Below, piece after piece: positions 17,124-25,911 of a DNA stretch of 64,000 nt (the first letter of the stretch is position 1; the number at the start of each line of letters is the position of its first letter). The notes under the pieces are model-generated. The model was not told the origin of the DNA. It ran no database searches and saw only the letters and a list, made by a program, of their open reading frames with translations. The position numbers were made by a program, and so were the translations under genes. Origin of the DNA: Kordiimonadales bacterium IMCC3096 (GTDB lineage Bacteria > Pseudomonadota > Alphaproteobacteria > Minwuiales > Minwuiaceae). Location of the stretch: the NCBI GenBank assembly GCA_016865035.1, contig CP018227.1, forward strand, positions 2,016,001 to 2,080,000. Reading direction: 5' to 3'.

Positions 17124-18626
17124 ATGGGGACGTACATTCTGGCCATCGATCAGGGGACGACATCCAGTCGTGCCATCCTGTTCGACCGGGACATGAGCGT
17201 TGTCGCCCTGGCGCAGTCCGAGTTCCCGCAGCATTTTCCGGCTTCCGGCTGGGTCGAGCATGAGGCGGAGGATCTCTGGTCCACCACCCTGGAGACCTGT
17301 CGCAAGGCTCTGAAACTGGCGGGGGTGGAGGCTGCGGATGTTGCCGCGATCGGCATCACCAACCAGCGGGAGACCACCGTCGTCTGGGACCGGGCGACGG
17401 GCAGGGCGATCCACAGGGCCATCGTCTGGCAGGACCGGCGCACGGCAGACCGCTGTGCGGAACTGAAGGCGGCGGGGCATGAGGCGACGGTCGCGGCCCG
17501 TACCGGCCTGCTGCTCGACCCCTATTTCTCCGGCACCAAGGTGGCGTGGATCCTGGATCACGTGGAGGGCGCGCGGCAGCGGGCGGAGGCGGGCGAGCTT
17601 GCCTTCGGGACGGTCGACAGCTTCATCCTCTGGCGGCTGACCGGCGGGCGGATCCATGCGACCGACGCCACCAATGCCTCCCGCACCCTGCTCTACGACA
17701 TTCACGAAGGGGCCTTTGCCCGTGAACTGCTCGACCTGATCCGGGTGCCTGCCGCGATGCTGCCGGATGTGAAGGATTCGTCGGGTCTCTTCGGCGAGAC
17801 CGATCCGGACCTGTTCGGGCGCGCCATTCCCGTGCGCGGTATCGCGGGGGACCAGCAGGCCGCAACGGTGGGGCAGGGATGTTTTCAGCCCGGCATGATG
17901 AAATCGACCTATGGCACCGGCTGCTTCGCCCTGCTCAATACCGGTGACGCGCCGGTGGCTTCGAGGAACCGGCTGCTGACCACGGTGGCCTATCAGCTTG
18001 GGGGGCAGAGGACCTACGCTCTCGAAGGCTCGATCTTCGTGGCCGGGGCGGCGGTGCAATGGCTGCGCGACGGTCTGGGCATCATCGGCAAGGCGTCGGA
18101 GAGCGGCGTGCTGGCGGAGAAGGCGGACCCGGCGCAGGCCGTCTATCTGGTGCCTGCCTTCACCGGCCTCGGCGCACCGCACTGGGATGCGGACGCGCGC
18201 GGTGCCCTCTATGGCATGACCCGCAATACCGGCCCGGCGGAGCTGGCGCGCGCGGCACTGGAATCCGTCTGCTACCAGACCCGTGATCTGCTGGAGGCAA
18301 TGCGCAAGGACTGGCCGGCCAGCGAGGAGGCGGACACGGTGCTGCGGGTCGATGGCGGCATGGTGGCCTCCGACTGGACCATGCAGTGCCTTGCCGACAC
18401 GCTGGGGGTGGAGGTGGACCGCCCGACGGTGCTGGAGACCACGGCACTGGGTGCCGCCTATCTGGCCGGGCTCGATGCCGGTTTCTATCCGGAGCCTGAC
18501 CGGTTCGCCGAGACCTGGAAACTGGACCGCCGCTTTGCACCGAAACAGGCGGCGGCGGTGCGCGACGCCCGCTATCGCGGCTGGCAGGATGCGGTGCGTC
18601 GCACTCTGACGGGGGCAGCATCATGA
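17124..18626 (+). CDS. glpK: Glycerol kinase
   Basis: A 500-residue FGGY kinase giving glycerol-3-phosphate. The ATP-binding loop [15 protein letters not shown] is at the N-terminus, followed by [60 protein letters not shown] and [15 protein letters not shown], all standard GlpK blocks. Length is typical. There is no glpF, glpD or glpR nearby; the partners in the operon are a PfkB kinase upstream (3-nt gap) and a CurA-like oxidoreductase downstream (ATGA overlap), an uncommon setting for glpK. Confidence 0.95.
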   Translation: MGTYILAIDQGTTSSRAILFDRDMSVVALAQSEFPQHFPASGWVEHEAEDLWSTTLETCRKALKLAGVEAADVAAIGITNQRETTVVWDRATGRAIHRAIVWQDRRTADRCAELKAAGHEATVAARTGLLLDPYFSGTKVAWILDHVEGARQRAEAGELAFGTVDSFILWRLTGGRIHATDATNASRTLLYDIHEGAFARELLDLIRVPAAMLPDVKDSSGLFGETDPDLFGRAIPVRGIAGDQQAATVGQGCFQPGMMKSTYGTGCFALLNTGDAPVASRNRLLTTVAYQLGGQRTYALEGSIFVAGAAVQWLRDGLGIIGKASESGVLAEKADPAQAVYLVPAFTGLGAPHWDADARGALYGMTRNTGPAELARAALESVCYQTRDLLEAMRKDWPASEEADTVLRVDGGMVASDWTMQCLADTLGVEVDRPTVLETTALGAAYLAGLDAGFYPEPDRFAETWKLDRRFAPKQAAAVRDARYRGWQDAVRRTLTGAAS

Positions 18627-19672
18627 CCGCCACGACCCGCCGTATCGTGCTCGCCCGCTTCTGCGACGGGCCGCCCGTCGCCGAAGACTTCCGCATCGAG
18701 GAAGCGCCAATGCCGGAACCGCGCGCGGGCCAGTTCCTGGTGCGCAATATCCTGATCTCGGTCGATCCCGGCACCCGTTCCCGCCTGTCGGGCAAGCCCA
18801 GCTACATCCCGCCGCTGAAGCTCGGGGCCACCGTCGGGGCATTCTCGATCGGCGAGATCATCGAGAGCCGTCACCCGGACTTCGCGCCGGGGGAGATCGT
18901 CTCGCTCGCCGACGGCTGGGCCGAGCATGTGATCGGCGATCCGCGCGGCTTCGTGCGGCGCATCACAGACCGCCGCCTGCCACTGGCTACCTGGCTTGGC
19001 GTACTGGGGGTTTCCGGCATGACCGCATGGTTCGGTCTGCACCGGGTCGCCAGCCTGAAGGCGGGGGAGACCGTGGTGGTGACCTCGGCCGCCGGGGCCG
19101 TCGGTTCCGCAGCGGGGCAGCTTGCGCGCCTGCATGGCTGCACCGTGATCGGGGTCGCCGGAGGACAGGCCAAGTGTGACTGGATGACCGGTGTGGCGCA
19201 GTTCGATGCCGCCATCGACTACAAGGCGACCGGCGATCTGTCTGCGGCCATCGCCGCTGCCGCACCGAAGGGCGTCGATGTCCTGTTCGACAATGTCGGC
19301 AATGCGATGATCGACCAGGTCATTCCGCTGATGCGGCAGAACGGGCGCATCGTCGTGTCCGGGCAGGTGGATGCCTACAACAGTGACGAATCGGCGGTGG
19401 CGGGCATTCGCAATACCCGCGCCTTCATCACCCACCGGCTGATGATGCAGGGTCTGGTTGTCTTCGATGACCTGCCCAACTGGGGCGCGGCGGAGACGGC
19501 CATGGCCGACCACATGGTGCGCGGCGAACTGGCAGGCCGCTGGGAAGTGCTGCCCGGCGGGCTTGAGGCGACACCGGAGGCCTTTGCCGGCCTGTTTCGC
19601 GGGGAGAATACCGGTCGGCGGCTCGTCCGGCTTGCCCCGGATCCCGATGATTTTCCGAAGGACACGTCATGA
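18623..19672 (+). CDS. NADPH-dependent CurA/leukotriene B4 dehydrogenase-like reductase
   Basis: A 349-residue zinc-free MDR reductase. Characteristic blocks are [13 protein letters not shown] (family SVDPYMRGRM-like), [22 protein letters not shown] (NADPH-binding), [15 protein letters not shown] and [12 protein letters not shown]. Such enzymes reduce alpha,beta-unsaturated ketones and aldehydes. The start overlaps glpK (ATGA) and the stop overlaps the following acyl-CoA-dehydrogenase-like gene (ATGA), so the three are coupled. Confidence 0.87.
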   Translation: MTATTRRIVLARFCDGPPVAEDFRIEEAPMPEPRAGQFLVRNILISVDPGTRSRLSGKPSYIPPLKLGATVGAFSIGEIIESRHPDFAPGEIVSLADGWAEHVIGDPRGFVRRITDRRLPLATWLGVLGVSGMTAWFGLHRVASLKAGETVVVTSAAGAVGSAAGQLARLHGCTVIGVAGGQAKCDWMTGVAQFDAAIDYKATGDLSAAIAAAAPKGVDVLFDNVGNAMIDQVIPLMRQNGRIVVSGQVDAYNSDESAVAGIRNTRAFITHRLMMQGLVVFDDLPNWGAAETAMADHMVRGELAGRWEVLPGGLEATPEAFAGLFRGENTGRRLVRLAPDPDDFPKDTS

Positions 19673-20817
19673 CCCTGCAAACCGACGTTGCGGCACTGCT
19701 GCCGGAGATTGCCACACGGGCGCCGGAGACCGAGAAGGCGCGCCGTCTGCCCGCCGATCTGGCGGCGAAGATGGCCCGCGCGGGCCTGTTCCACATGATG
19801 GTGCCCCGGGCCATCGGTGGTCTGGAATGCGATGCGGCCACGGCACTGTCGATGATGCGCCAGGTCGGGGCCGCCGACGCTGCCGCAGGCTGGTGCACGA
19901 TGATTGCCGCCACCTCCGCCTACAAGGCAGGGTTCCTGGAACCGTCCGTGGCGCAGCACATCTATGGCGCGCGAGACGGCATCTTCGGCGGTGTCTTCGC
20001 CCCCATGGGCCGCGCGGTCGTGGAGGGTGACGGCTATCGCGTCAACGGGCGCTGGGCCTGGGCCTCCGGTTCCGCCAACTGTACCTGGCTGGCAGGCGGT
20101 GCCGTGATCATGGCGGACGGCAAGCCGATGCTGCTGGACAACGGCATGCCCGATTCACGCATGGTGATCTTTCCGGCGGCGGAGGCGGAACTGCTCGACA
20201 CCTGGCATTCCACCGGACTGGCGGGGACCGGGTCGGGTGACATGCAGGTGACGGATCTGTTCGTCCCCGCCAGCCATTCGGTATCGCTGATGCACGATAC
20301 GGCGACGGCGGATGGCCCGCTCTACCGCTTTCCCACCTTCGGCCTGCTGGCGCTTGGCATCGCGGCGGTGGCGCTGGGCAATGCGGCGGCAGCCGTGGAT
20401 GACCTGGTGGCGCTGGCCGCGACGAAGAAGCCGACGGGCGGACGGCGCACACTGGCCGAACGCGGCATGGCGCAGGCCGACCTGGCACGCGCCACCGCAA
20501 GCCTCAGCGGTGCGCTGGCCTTCGTCGAGGATGTGGTCGGAAAGGCATGGGCCGAGGCCGAGGCAGGCAATGATCTCGGCACGGAGACCCGCGCCGGGCT
20601 GCGGCTGGCGGCGACCCACGCGACCCGGACCTCCGCCGATGTGGCGCGATCGATGTACGACATTGCCGGTGGCGACTCGGTCTTCCTGTCGTCGCCGCTG
20701 CAGCGTCGTTTCCGGGATGCACACACCATGACGCAGCACATGATGGTCAATGGCTCGACCTATGAACTGACCGGTCGGGTGCTCTTCGGCCTGCCGACCG
20801 ACGCGACCTTCATCTGA
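19669..20817 (+). CDS. Acyl-CoA dehydrogenase-fold flavoprotein (HsaA/group D monooxygenase-like)
   Basis: A 382-residue protein with the acyl-CoA dehydrogenase fold: N-terminal helical part (PADLAAKMARAGLFHMMVPRAIGG), middle beta domain (YRVNGRWAWASGSANCTWL and TWHSTGLAGTGSGDM) and C-terminal helices (DIAGGDSVFLSSPLQRRFRDAHTMTQH). The A-W-A-S-G-S block and the DIAG(G)xS...RDAHTMTQH end are typical of two-component flavin-dependent monooxygenases and their dehydrogenase relatives. The true substrate is unknown. It is the last gene of the operon, coupled to the CurA-like reductase. Confidence 0.82.
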   Translation: MTLQTDVAALLPEIATRAPETEKARRLPADLAAKMARAGLFHMMVPRAIGGLECDAATALSMMRQVGAADAAAGWCTMIAATSAYKAGFLEPSVAQHIYGARDGIFGGVFAPMGRAVVEGDGYRVNGRWAWASGSANCTWLAGGAVIMADGKPMLLDNGMPDSRMVIFPAAEAELLDTWHSTGLAGTGSGDMQVTDLFVPASHSVSLMHDTATADGPLYRFPTFGLLALGIAAVALGNAAAAVDDLVALAATKKPTGGRRTLAERGMAQADLARATASLSGALAFVEDVVGKAWAEAEAGNDLGTETRAGLRLAATHATRTSADVARSMYDIAGGDSVFLSSPLQRRFRDAHTMTQHMMVNGSTYELTGRVLFGLPTDATFI

Positions 20818-20863
20818 GGGGCTTTCCGGGTCGGGGGTTCAGTCCATCCGCAGCCGGTTCGGG

Positions 20864-21394
20864 CTACTTGCCGCCGCTCTTTGACGGGCGCGGGTCCTTC
20901 ATGCCGAGTTCGGCGAGCGCGGCCTGCCAGTCGTCCTCGAAGTAGCTCTTGTCGGCGCAGGCGGCGTTGTAGTCCTTGACCAGCTGGTTCAGCTGATCGC
21001 GGCGACGGTCCAGGGTCGGCAGCATCTCTTCGTTGTAGGTGTCGATCATGGTCCGGTGCCGCTCCACCCGGGCGTTGTATTCCTTCACGGCGGCGGGGTC
21101 GGTGCCGTCGATCTGCTTGCGACGGCGGTCGAGCTCCTTTTCCAGCGCGGTAATGCGGCTGCGGTGCGCGGTCATGCTGGCCTGGTAGTCGGTGAGGCGC
21201 TTCTCCAGGTCACCCAGGCGCTGGTCCTGGCGCAGGCAGGCGCGAATGTCGGCAGGCTTCAGGGTGCCCGCGTCATAGACCTTGATAACTTCAGCGTCCT
21301 GCGCCGGGTCTGCCGATTTCTGGGCCGCCGCCGGCCCGGCAAGCACCATGGCCGACACGGCAGTTGCCGCCGCAAGATTCATCAGCATTCTCAT
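20864..21394 (-). CDS. Exported coiled-coil protein, function unknown
   Basis: A 176-residue protein starting at 21394 (MRMLMNLAAA) with AGGTGA about 8 nt upstream; longer forms to 21433 or 21469 would bury the signal peptide. The signal peptide ends PAAAQ at about residue 25. The mature part is mostly charged alpha-helix (LGDLEKRLTDYQASMTAHRSR and following), forming a probable coiled coil, with one Cys near each end of it (RACLRQ and NAACADK). I do not recognise a named family. It is convergent with the upstream operon. Confidence 0.7.
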   Translation of the reverse strand: MRMLMNLAAATAVSAMVLAGPAAAQKSADPAQDAEVIKVYDAGTLKPADIRACLRQDQRLGDLEKRLTDYQASMTAHRSRITALEKELDRRRKQIDGTDPAAVKEYNARVERHRTMIDTYNEEMLPTLDRRRDQLNQLVKDYNAACADKSYFEDDWQAALAELGMKDPRPSKSGGK

Positions 21395-21546
21395 CAGACC
21401 ATCACCTGCACTGCGTTGAATGTCAGCGCTCATTATCGGCGGGCGAGTCAGGCGAGCACAAGGTGGCATTGCGGCAAAGCTGTGTCACCCGTGCCCGCCG
21501 TCCGGTCCTGACGGACATTTTCAGCGGCGGAACGCGGGCCGCGACT

Positions 21547-21978
21547 TCAGCCGGTACGGATGTACTCCCGCATCGCGTCCGCTTCATGCTGCAACTCGTC
21601 GACCCGGTTCTTGACGATGTCGCCGATGGAGATGATGCCACAGAGCACGTTCGCCTCCACGACCGGCAGATGGCGGATGCGGTGTTCCGTCATCATCCGC
21701 ATCAGGTCGGCCACGGCGTCGGACTGATCGCAGGTGATCACGTCACCGGTCATGATGTCCGCGGCGGTACGCTCCAGCGCGTCGCAGCCATGCGTGGCAA
21801 GGGCGCGGACCACGTCGCGTTCGGAGACGATGCCGTTGATGCGGTGACCATCGTCGGACACCACCAGGGCACCCACGCGCTCGGTCTTCAGGCGCCCGAC
21901 AACACTCTCGACGGAAGCGTCGGGACGCACGGTGGCAACATCACCACCCTTGGCATGCAGCAGGGTTGAAACAAGCAT
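21547..21978 (-). CDS. Tandem CBS-domain protein
   Basis: A 143-residue protein of two CBS domains: residues about 8-65 (VATVRPDASVESVVGRLKTERVGALVVSDD, GIVSERDVVRALA) and 75-132 (GDVITCDQSDAVADLMRMMTEHRIRHLPVV, GIISIGDIVKNRV). The start at 21978 (MLVSTLLHAK) has GAGGAGG about 9 nt upstream; a longer open frame to 22176 has no such signal. Stand-alone CBS pairs bind adenine nucleotides or NADH and act as energy or redox sensors. A 360-nt AT-rich region lies upstream. Confidence 0.88.
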   Translation of the reverse strand: MLVSTLLHAKGGDVATVRPDASVESVVGRLKTERVGALVVSDDGHRINGIVSERDVVRALATHGCDALERTAADIMTGDVITCDQSDAVADLMRMMTEHRIRHLPVVEANVLCGIISIGDIVKNRVDELQHEADAMREYIRTG

Positions 21979-22337
21979 TCCATGAACCTCCTCAATGGGG
22001 TCCGCTGGAGCGCTGTTCTGTCGGTCAGGCCATTGAGATCGTGGCAGCGGTTTCCTGTCCAGGGCCGGATACGTGCAGAGCGGCCCTCCATGCGGGCCAG
22101 GTTGATCAAGACTATTCACGGATGATTGTAGTTCAGGCATACCTCGCGGACAATCATGAGTGCTCAAATCAAGCAATTAATTCGGGTCAGTATTGTTGTC
22201 CTTGAGGGAAAGGCGTCGTTACCTTGTGGATTTCATTGGTGAATCCGCCAGTCATTATTTGATACAGCCTTGGAGCATTTTCCTGTTGATATGTAATGCA
22301 ACAGACTTACTGTCCGGTAGCTGCATATTCCCCTACG
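21979..22337. other. AT-rich non-coding region upstream of the CBS gene
   Basis: There is no convincing gene in these 359 bases. The segment from about 22110 to 22340 is clearly richer in A+T than its neighbours and probably carries the CBS promoter reading left. Candidate half-sites such as TTGATCAA (22102-22109) are present, but the spacing does not fit an FNR/Anr box. I see no tRNA or clear small RNA. Confidence 0.4.
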
Positions 22338-23090
22338 TCAACCGGTCTCGCGCTTGCGGAATTTCTCTGCCGCCGCGTCGAAGGTGCCGGACGTTGCGAT
22401 CAGGGCGTTCAACTGGGTGCCCATGGCCAGTGCATCGTCCCTGGGCATGGCCCGCGCGGCGCGATGCAGGGCCTTGGTCAGCTTGACACCTTCCGGGTTG
22501 AGCGCCGCCGCCCGGGCAATGAAGCGCGCCGCCACCCGCTCCAGCTCTTCCGGCCCGTCGGCAAGGCGGTTCACCAGACCCATCTCATACAGCCGTGCCG
22601 CGTCGATCATCTCTCCGAACAGCAGCATCTCCAGCCCCAGGCGGGAGCCGACAAGCTGCGCCAGCAGCGGCGTGTTGACGGCGGCGGGAAAGCCGGAGCG
22701 CATCTCCAGCACGCCGAACTGCGCCGAGCGCTCGGCAATCACGAAATCACAGCCCATGGCCAGCGTGAAACCACCGGCCACCGCATACCCCTGGACCACG
22801 GCGACGGAGGGGATGGCGAGCCGATCGAGGCGGCGGAAGACTTCCGTCCAGGCCTCGTAGCGTTCCACGGCGGGACCGAGATTGCGGTCCTCCCCCTGGG
22901 TCAGGTCGCGCCCGGCGCAGAAATGCTCCCCCTCCCCGCGGACGGCGAGGCAGCGGACCTGAGTGTCACGGGAAATGTCGTCAACGGCCCGGGCGATGTC
23001 GGCCATCATGCCGGCGGTCATGGCATTGCGGCTCTCCGCCCGGTCGAGGACGATGCTGGCGACCGCCCCCTCATGCTCGATGCGGATCAT
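22338..23090 (-). CDS. Enoyl-CoA hydratase/isomerase family protein
   Basis: A 250-residue crotonase-fold enzyme. The first oxyanion-hole segment is EGEHFCAGRDLTQGED and the second is VVQGYAVAGGFTLAMGCDFVIA; RSAQFGVLEMRSGFPAAV follows. In the positions of the two catalytic glutamates of classical hydratases, the first site reads AGGFTLA and the second EMRSGFP, so hydratase versus isomerase activity is uncertain. Its start overlaps the stop of the thioesterase gene (ATGA), indicating linked acyl-CoA metabolism. Confidence 0.87.
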   Translation of the reverse strand: MIRIEHEGAVASIVLDRAESRNAMTAGMMADIARAVDDISRDTQVRCLAVRGEGEHFCAGRDLTQGEDRNLGPAVERYEAWTEVFRRLDRLAIPSVAVVQGYAVAGGFTLAMGCDFVIAERSAQFGVLEMRSGFPAAVNTPLLAQLVGSRLGLEMLLFGEMIDAARLYEMGLVNRLADGPEELERVAARFIARAAALNPEGVKLTKALHRAARAMPRDDALAMGTQLNALIATSGTFDAAAEKFRKRETG

Positions 23091-23479
23091 CGGGCCGGGC
23101 CCTGTTCCGGCGCGACACCATGTTCGGTCGGGTGGCCCTCGTCATCGATGGCGACAAAGACGAAATCGCCTTCGGTCACCTTGACGGTCTCCGTGCCGAA
23201 CTTGCGATGCACGATGGTCTCGATATGCACGGTGACGGAGGTCCGTCCCACCCGCTTGATGTCGGTGAACAGCGAGACCACGTCGCCGACCCGGATCGGG
23301 GCCTCGAACGTCATGGCCTCGATCGCGCGGGTGACGCAGCGGCTGTTCAGATGGCGGGAGGCGGCGATGCCGCCGGCCATGTCCATCTGCGACAGCACCC
23401 AGCCACCGAAGATGTCGCCGTTGGCGTTGCAGTCGGAGGGCATGGGGGCTGGACGCAGGGTTGGTTCTCTGCTGGTCAT
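23087..23479 (-). CDS. YciA-like acyl-CoA thioesterase (hotdog fold)
   Basis: A 130-residue hotdog thioesterase: MPSDCNANGDIFGGWVLSQMD is the family N-terminal active-site segment with catalytic Asp and the GGW turn, followed by VTRAIEAMTFEAPIRVGDVV and TVHIETIVHRKFG. Such enzymes hydrolyse short- and medium-chain acyl-CoAs. It overlaps the downstream enoyl-CoA hydratase-like gene by 4 nt. The upstream peroxiredoxin is separated by a strong terminator, so the thioesterase probably has its own promoter. Confidence 0.88.
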   Translation of the reverse strand: MTSREPTLRPAPMPSDCNANGDIFGGWVLSQMDMAGGIAASRHLNSRCVTRAIEAMTFEAPIRVGDVVSLFTDIKRVGRTSVTVHIETIVHRKFGTETVKVTEGDFVFVAIDDEGHPTEHGVAPEQGPAR

Positions 23480-23531
23480 TCTTCAGTCTCCTGTATCGGT
23501 CGGGTCAGCATCGGGGGCCGGGTCTTTCCGC

Positions 23532-23566
23532 GCAAACGAAAACAGGGGGCGTTGTCCGCCCCCTGT
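23532..23566 (-). terminator. Rho-independent terminator after the peroxiredoxin gene
   Basis: A perfect 10-bp stem (ACAGGGGGCG with its complement) and a 5-nt loop, followed on the minus strand by TTTTCGTTTG. It lies 29 nt after the peroxiredoxin stop at 23595 and is the best-formed intrinsic terminator in the window. Confidence 0.75.
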
Positions 23567-23594
23567 CGGTCGTCCACGAGTCTGATAACGCGTG

Positions 23595-24104
23595 TCAGGC
23601 GGTCCCGCGAATGGGATAGCCCTTTTCCTGGATGAACCTGATCCCACGCAGGATGCTGGCGATCTCCGGCCGCGCGAAGGGCGCGTTGGAGATGTCGACG
23701 ATCTGCACCTGACCCTGATCGTTGACCACGAACATGCCGGGTTCGGGAAATTCGTGGTCGGTCTCGTTCGGGCGCGGGGTCGAGACATAGAGGCCGAGCT
23801 GCTGCATCTGTGCCTTGGTCAGGCCATAGCCGAGCGGAATCTTCACCCCGGTCTCGTCAGCCACGGCCTGGGCCTGTTCCTCCGAATCGCCGGACACCGC
23901 GACCACTTCCAGGCCCAGATCGTCGATCTCGCCCTGCAGGGCCTCGATACCACTGAGATAGCGCTTGCAGATCGGGCAATGCTTGCCGCGATACACGATC
24001 ACCATGCGCCATGCACCGTTGCCGCCGAGATCAAGCTCTCCGCCGCCGAGTTTCGGCACGCTGATCGCCGGCATCGCGCTGCCGGCACTGATCTTCTCAC
24101 TCAT
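23595..24104 (-). CDS. Peroxiredoxin-like AhpC/TSA-family protein
   Basis: A 169-residue thioredoxin-fold protein. The active site is YRGKHCPICKRYL (C43 and C46), a CPxC arrangement of the PRX-like2/redoxin group rather than the PxxxTxxC of classical 2-Cys peroxiredoxins. VVAVSGDSEEQAQAVADETG and GMFVVNDQGQVQIVDISN complete the fold. There is no signal peptide. It lies 35 nt downstream of rpoH and is followed by a terminator, so it may be read from the rpoH promoter as part of a stress response. Confidence 0.83.
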   Translation of the reverse strand: MSEKISAGSAMPAISVPKLGGGELDLGGNGAWRMVIVYRGKHCPICKRYLSGIEALQGEIDDLGLEVVAVSGDSEEQAQAVADETGVKIPLGYGLTKAQMQQLGLYVSTPRPNETDHEFPEPGMFVVNDQGQVQIVDISNAPFARPEIASILRGIRFIQEKGYPIRGTA

Positions 24105-24139
24105 GTTCTGCTCCGGTCTTCGGGTCAGGCCGCGCTGTC

Positions 24140-25060
24140 TCAGGCGGCCATTTCATCTGAAAGCGTGATGAGCTGATCGCCGCCACGCCCTGCATCCGCT
24201 GCGTCACGGGCGCGCCGCAGCACACCATCCGACAGCTTCTGCAGTGCCTTGTGCTCGATCTGGCGCACACGTTCCTTGGTCACGCCGAGCTGTACGCCCA
24301 GTTCCTCCAGTGTCACCTTCTCGTCGTTCAGCTTCCGCTCCCGCACGATGAGCTGCTCCCGGTCGCTCAGGTCGGAGAGCGCTTCCTTCAGCCAGACGCC
24401 ACGGGTGGCATTGTCCCGCACGGTCACGGTCACCTCTTCCGGCGAGGGGCGGTCGTCCACCAGGAAGTCGCCCCATTCGTCGGAGCCTTCCTCACCCGCC
24501 GGGGCGTTGAGGGACTGGTCCTTGGCCGACAGGCGGTTGGCCATGGCCACGACTTCCCGCGTCGAGACCTTCAGCTTCTCGGAGATCTGGTCGCGGGCTT
24601 CCTCGGTCAGGTTCACCGCGCCGGCACCGTCGATCTGTGCCCGCAGCCGCCGCAGGTTGAAGAACAGTGCCTTCTGGGCCGCACTGGTGCCGGACCGCAC
24701 GATGGACCAGTTGCGCAGGACATATTCCTGCATGGAGGAACGGATCCACCAGGTGGAGTAGGTGGAGAAGCGCACGCCCCGTTCCGGCTCGAACCGCGCG
24801 GCAGCCTGCATCAGGCCGACGCAGCCTTCCTGCACCAGATCGGCGCGCGGCAGTCCGTAGGCGCGGAAGCGGCCCGCAACCGAGACCACCAGGCGCATGT
24901 AGGCGGAAACCAGCTCGTGCAGGGCGCGCTCGTCGCCCTCGTCGCGCCAGCGCAGCGCCAGATCCTGCTCATGCTCGAACGACAGCAGCGGCGCGGACAT
25001 CGCCGTGGAAATGAACTGCTGTTCCTGCCGAACCGACTGCATTGAATTGTCATGGATCAT
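24140..25060 (-). CDS. rpoH: RNA polymerase sigma-32-type factor RpoH
   Basis: A heat-shock sigma factor of about 306 residues. Region 2 reads LVVSVAGRFRAYGLPRADLVQEGCVGLMQAAARFEPERGVRFSTYSTWWIRSSMQEYVLRNWS; the RpoH box is present as QKALFFNLRR; region 4 ends with a helix-turn-helix, VTLEELGVQLGVTKERVRQIEHKAL. The start at 25060 (MIHDNSMQSV) is the first ATG that keeps the usual N-terminus; Shine-Dalgarno support is weak and 25042 is an alternative. The RpoH box distinguishes it from RpoD and RpoS. Alphaproteobacteria often carry two copies; I cannot tell which this is. Confidence 0.92.
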   Translation of the reverse strand: MIHDNSMQSVRQEQQFISTAMSAPLLSFEHEQDLALRWRDEGDERALHELVSAYMRLVVSVAGRFRAYGLPRADLVQEGCVGLMQAAARFEPERGVRFSTYSTWWIRSSMQEYVLRNWSIVRSGTSAAQKALFFNLRRLRAQIDGAGAVNLTEEARDQISEKLKVSTREVVAMANRLSAKDQSLNAPAGEEGSDEWGDFLVDDRPSPEEVTVTVRDNATRGVWLKEALSDLSDREQLIVRERKLNDEKVTLEELGVQLGVTKERVRQIEHKALQKLSDGVLRRARDAADAGRGGDQLITLSDEMAA

Positions 25061-25225
25061 CGTCGTCACCCGTCTTTCCGGCCCCACCCGCCAGGTCCGC
25101 CAGAACCTGGTCCCCCGGGCAGGCCATGCCTGCGACCGAACTGCCTCTTGGCAAATTGGTTTCGCCTCGATACTTTATGCAGCGTGTTCGATAGCCACAA
25201 GCATTAATTTTCGAGTCGAAACCAA

Positions 25226-25873
25226 ATGACCGTGAACGACGGCCAGAGCTCCAGCGAAACAGCGAAGAATGACGATCCGATGACGGGCGAGACGCCTGAT
25301 CACGCGGCGCGCGTCGCTGAACTGATCGACCGGCTGGGGCGCATGACCCGGGAACTGCAGTACGTGGACGGCCTCAACCCGGCGCAGTGGGAGGCCTTGC
25401 GGTATCTGAACCGGGCCAACCGCTATTCGCGCACGCCGGGTGGTGTTGCCGATTTCCTCGGCGCGACGAAGGGGACGATCTCCCAGACTGTTTCTGCGCT
25501 CGAATCAAAGGGGCTGATCGCACGCACCCCGAGCGACCGGGACAAGCGCGTCTGCCTGATCGACCTGACGGCGGAGGGGGAGCGGATGATTGCCCGCGAT
25601 CCCGTCCGTTGCATCGAGACCATTGTCGGCAGCATGGACGACAGGACTGCCGCGCTGATGGTCGATGGCCTGGGCCGTCTGATGGCCAGCCTGCAGATCG
25701 AACTGGGCTCCAAGCCCTTTGGCGTCTGTGTCGCCTGCTGTCGCCATCTGGCGCCGGAAACAGGCTGCAAGAAGTCGGAGGCCTTGCCCAAGTGCGGCAT
25801 GACCGGGGAGCCGCTGAAGGGTGATGCGCCCCAGCGAATCTGCGTCAACTATCTCGGTGACGCTGCCGAATAA
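25226..25873 (+). CDS. MarR-family regulator with a cysteine-rich C-terminal tail
   Basis: A 215-residue transcription factor. The winged helix spans about residues 50-125: LNPAQWEALRYL, GGVADFLGATKGTISQTVSALESKGLI and the wing SDRDKRVCLIDLT. After the dimer helix the tail (166-207) has six cysteines, C168, C171, C172, C181, C190 and C206, in a CVACC...C...CGMTGEPL...IC arrangement, which could bind zinc or an iron-sulfur cluster or act as a thiol sensor. It is divergent from rpoH with a 165-nt spacer, and it lies 38 nt before the Lhr-like helicase on the same strand, so it may regulate either. Confidence 0.88.
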   Translation: MTVNDGQSSSETAKNDDPMTGETPDHAARVAELIDRLGRMTRELQYVDGLNPAQWEALRYLNRANRYSRTPGGVADFLGATKGTISQTVSALESKGLIARTPSDRDKRVCLIDLTAEGERMIARDPVRCIETIVGSMDDRTAALMVDGLGRLMASLQIELGSKPFGVCVACCRHLAPETGCKKSEALPKCGMTGEPLKGDAPQRICVNYLGDAAE

Positions 25874-25911
25874 AAGCAGAACATCCGCACCGACCGCGCT
25901 AGGATCGGCGG

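Noticed and set aside
22102-22109. TTGATCAA as an FNR/Anr box upstream of the CBS gene
   Set aside because: The half-sites have no 4-bp spacer, so it does not fit the TTGAT-N4-ATCAA consensus.
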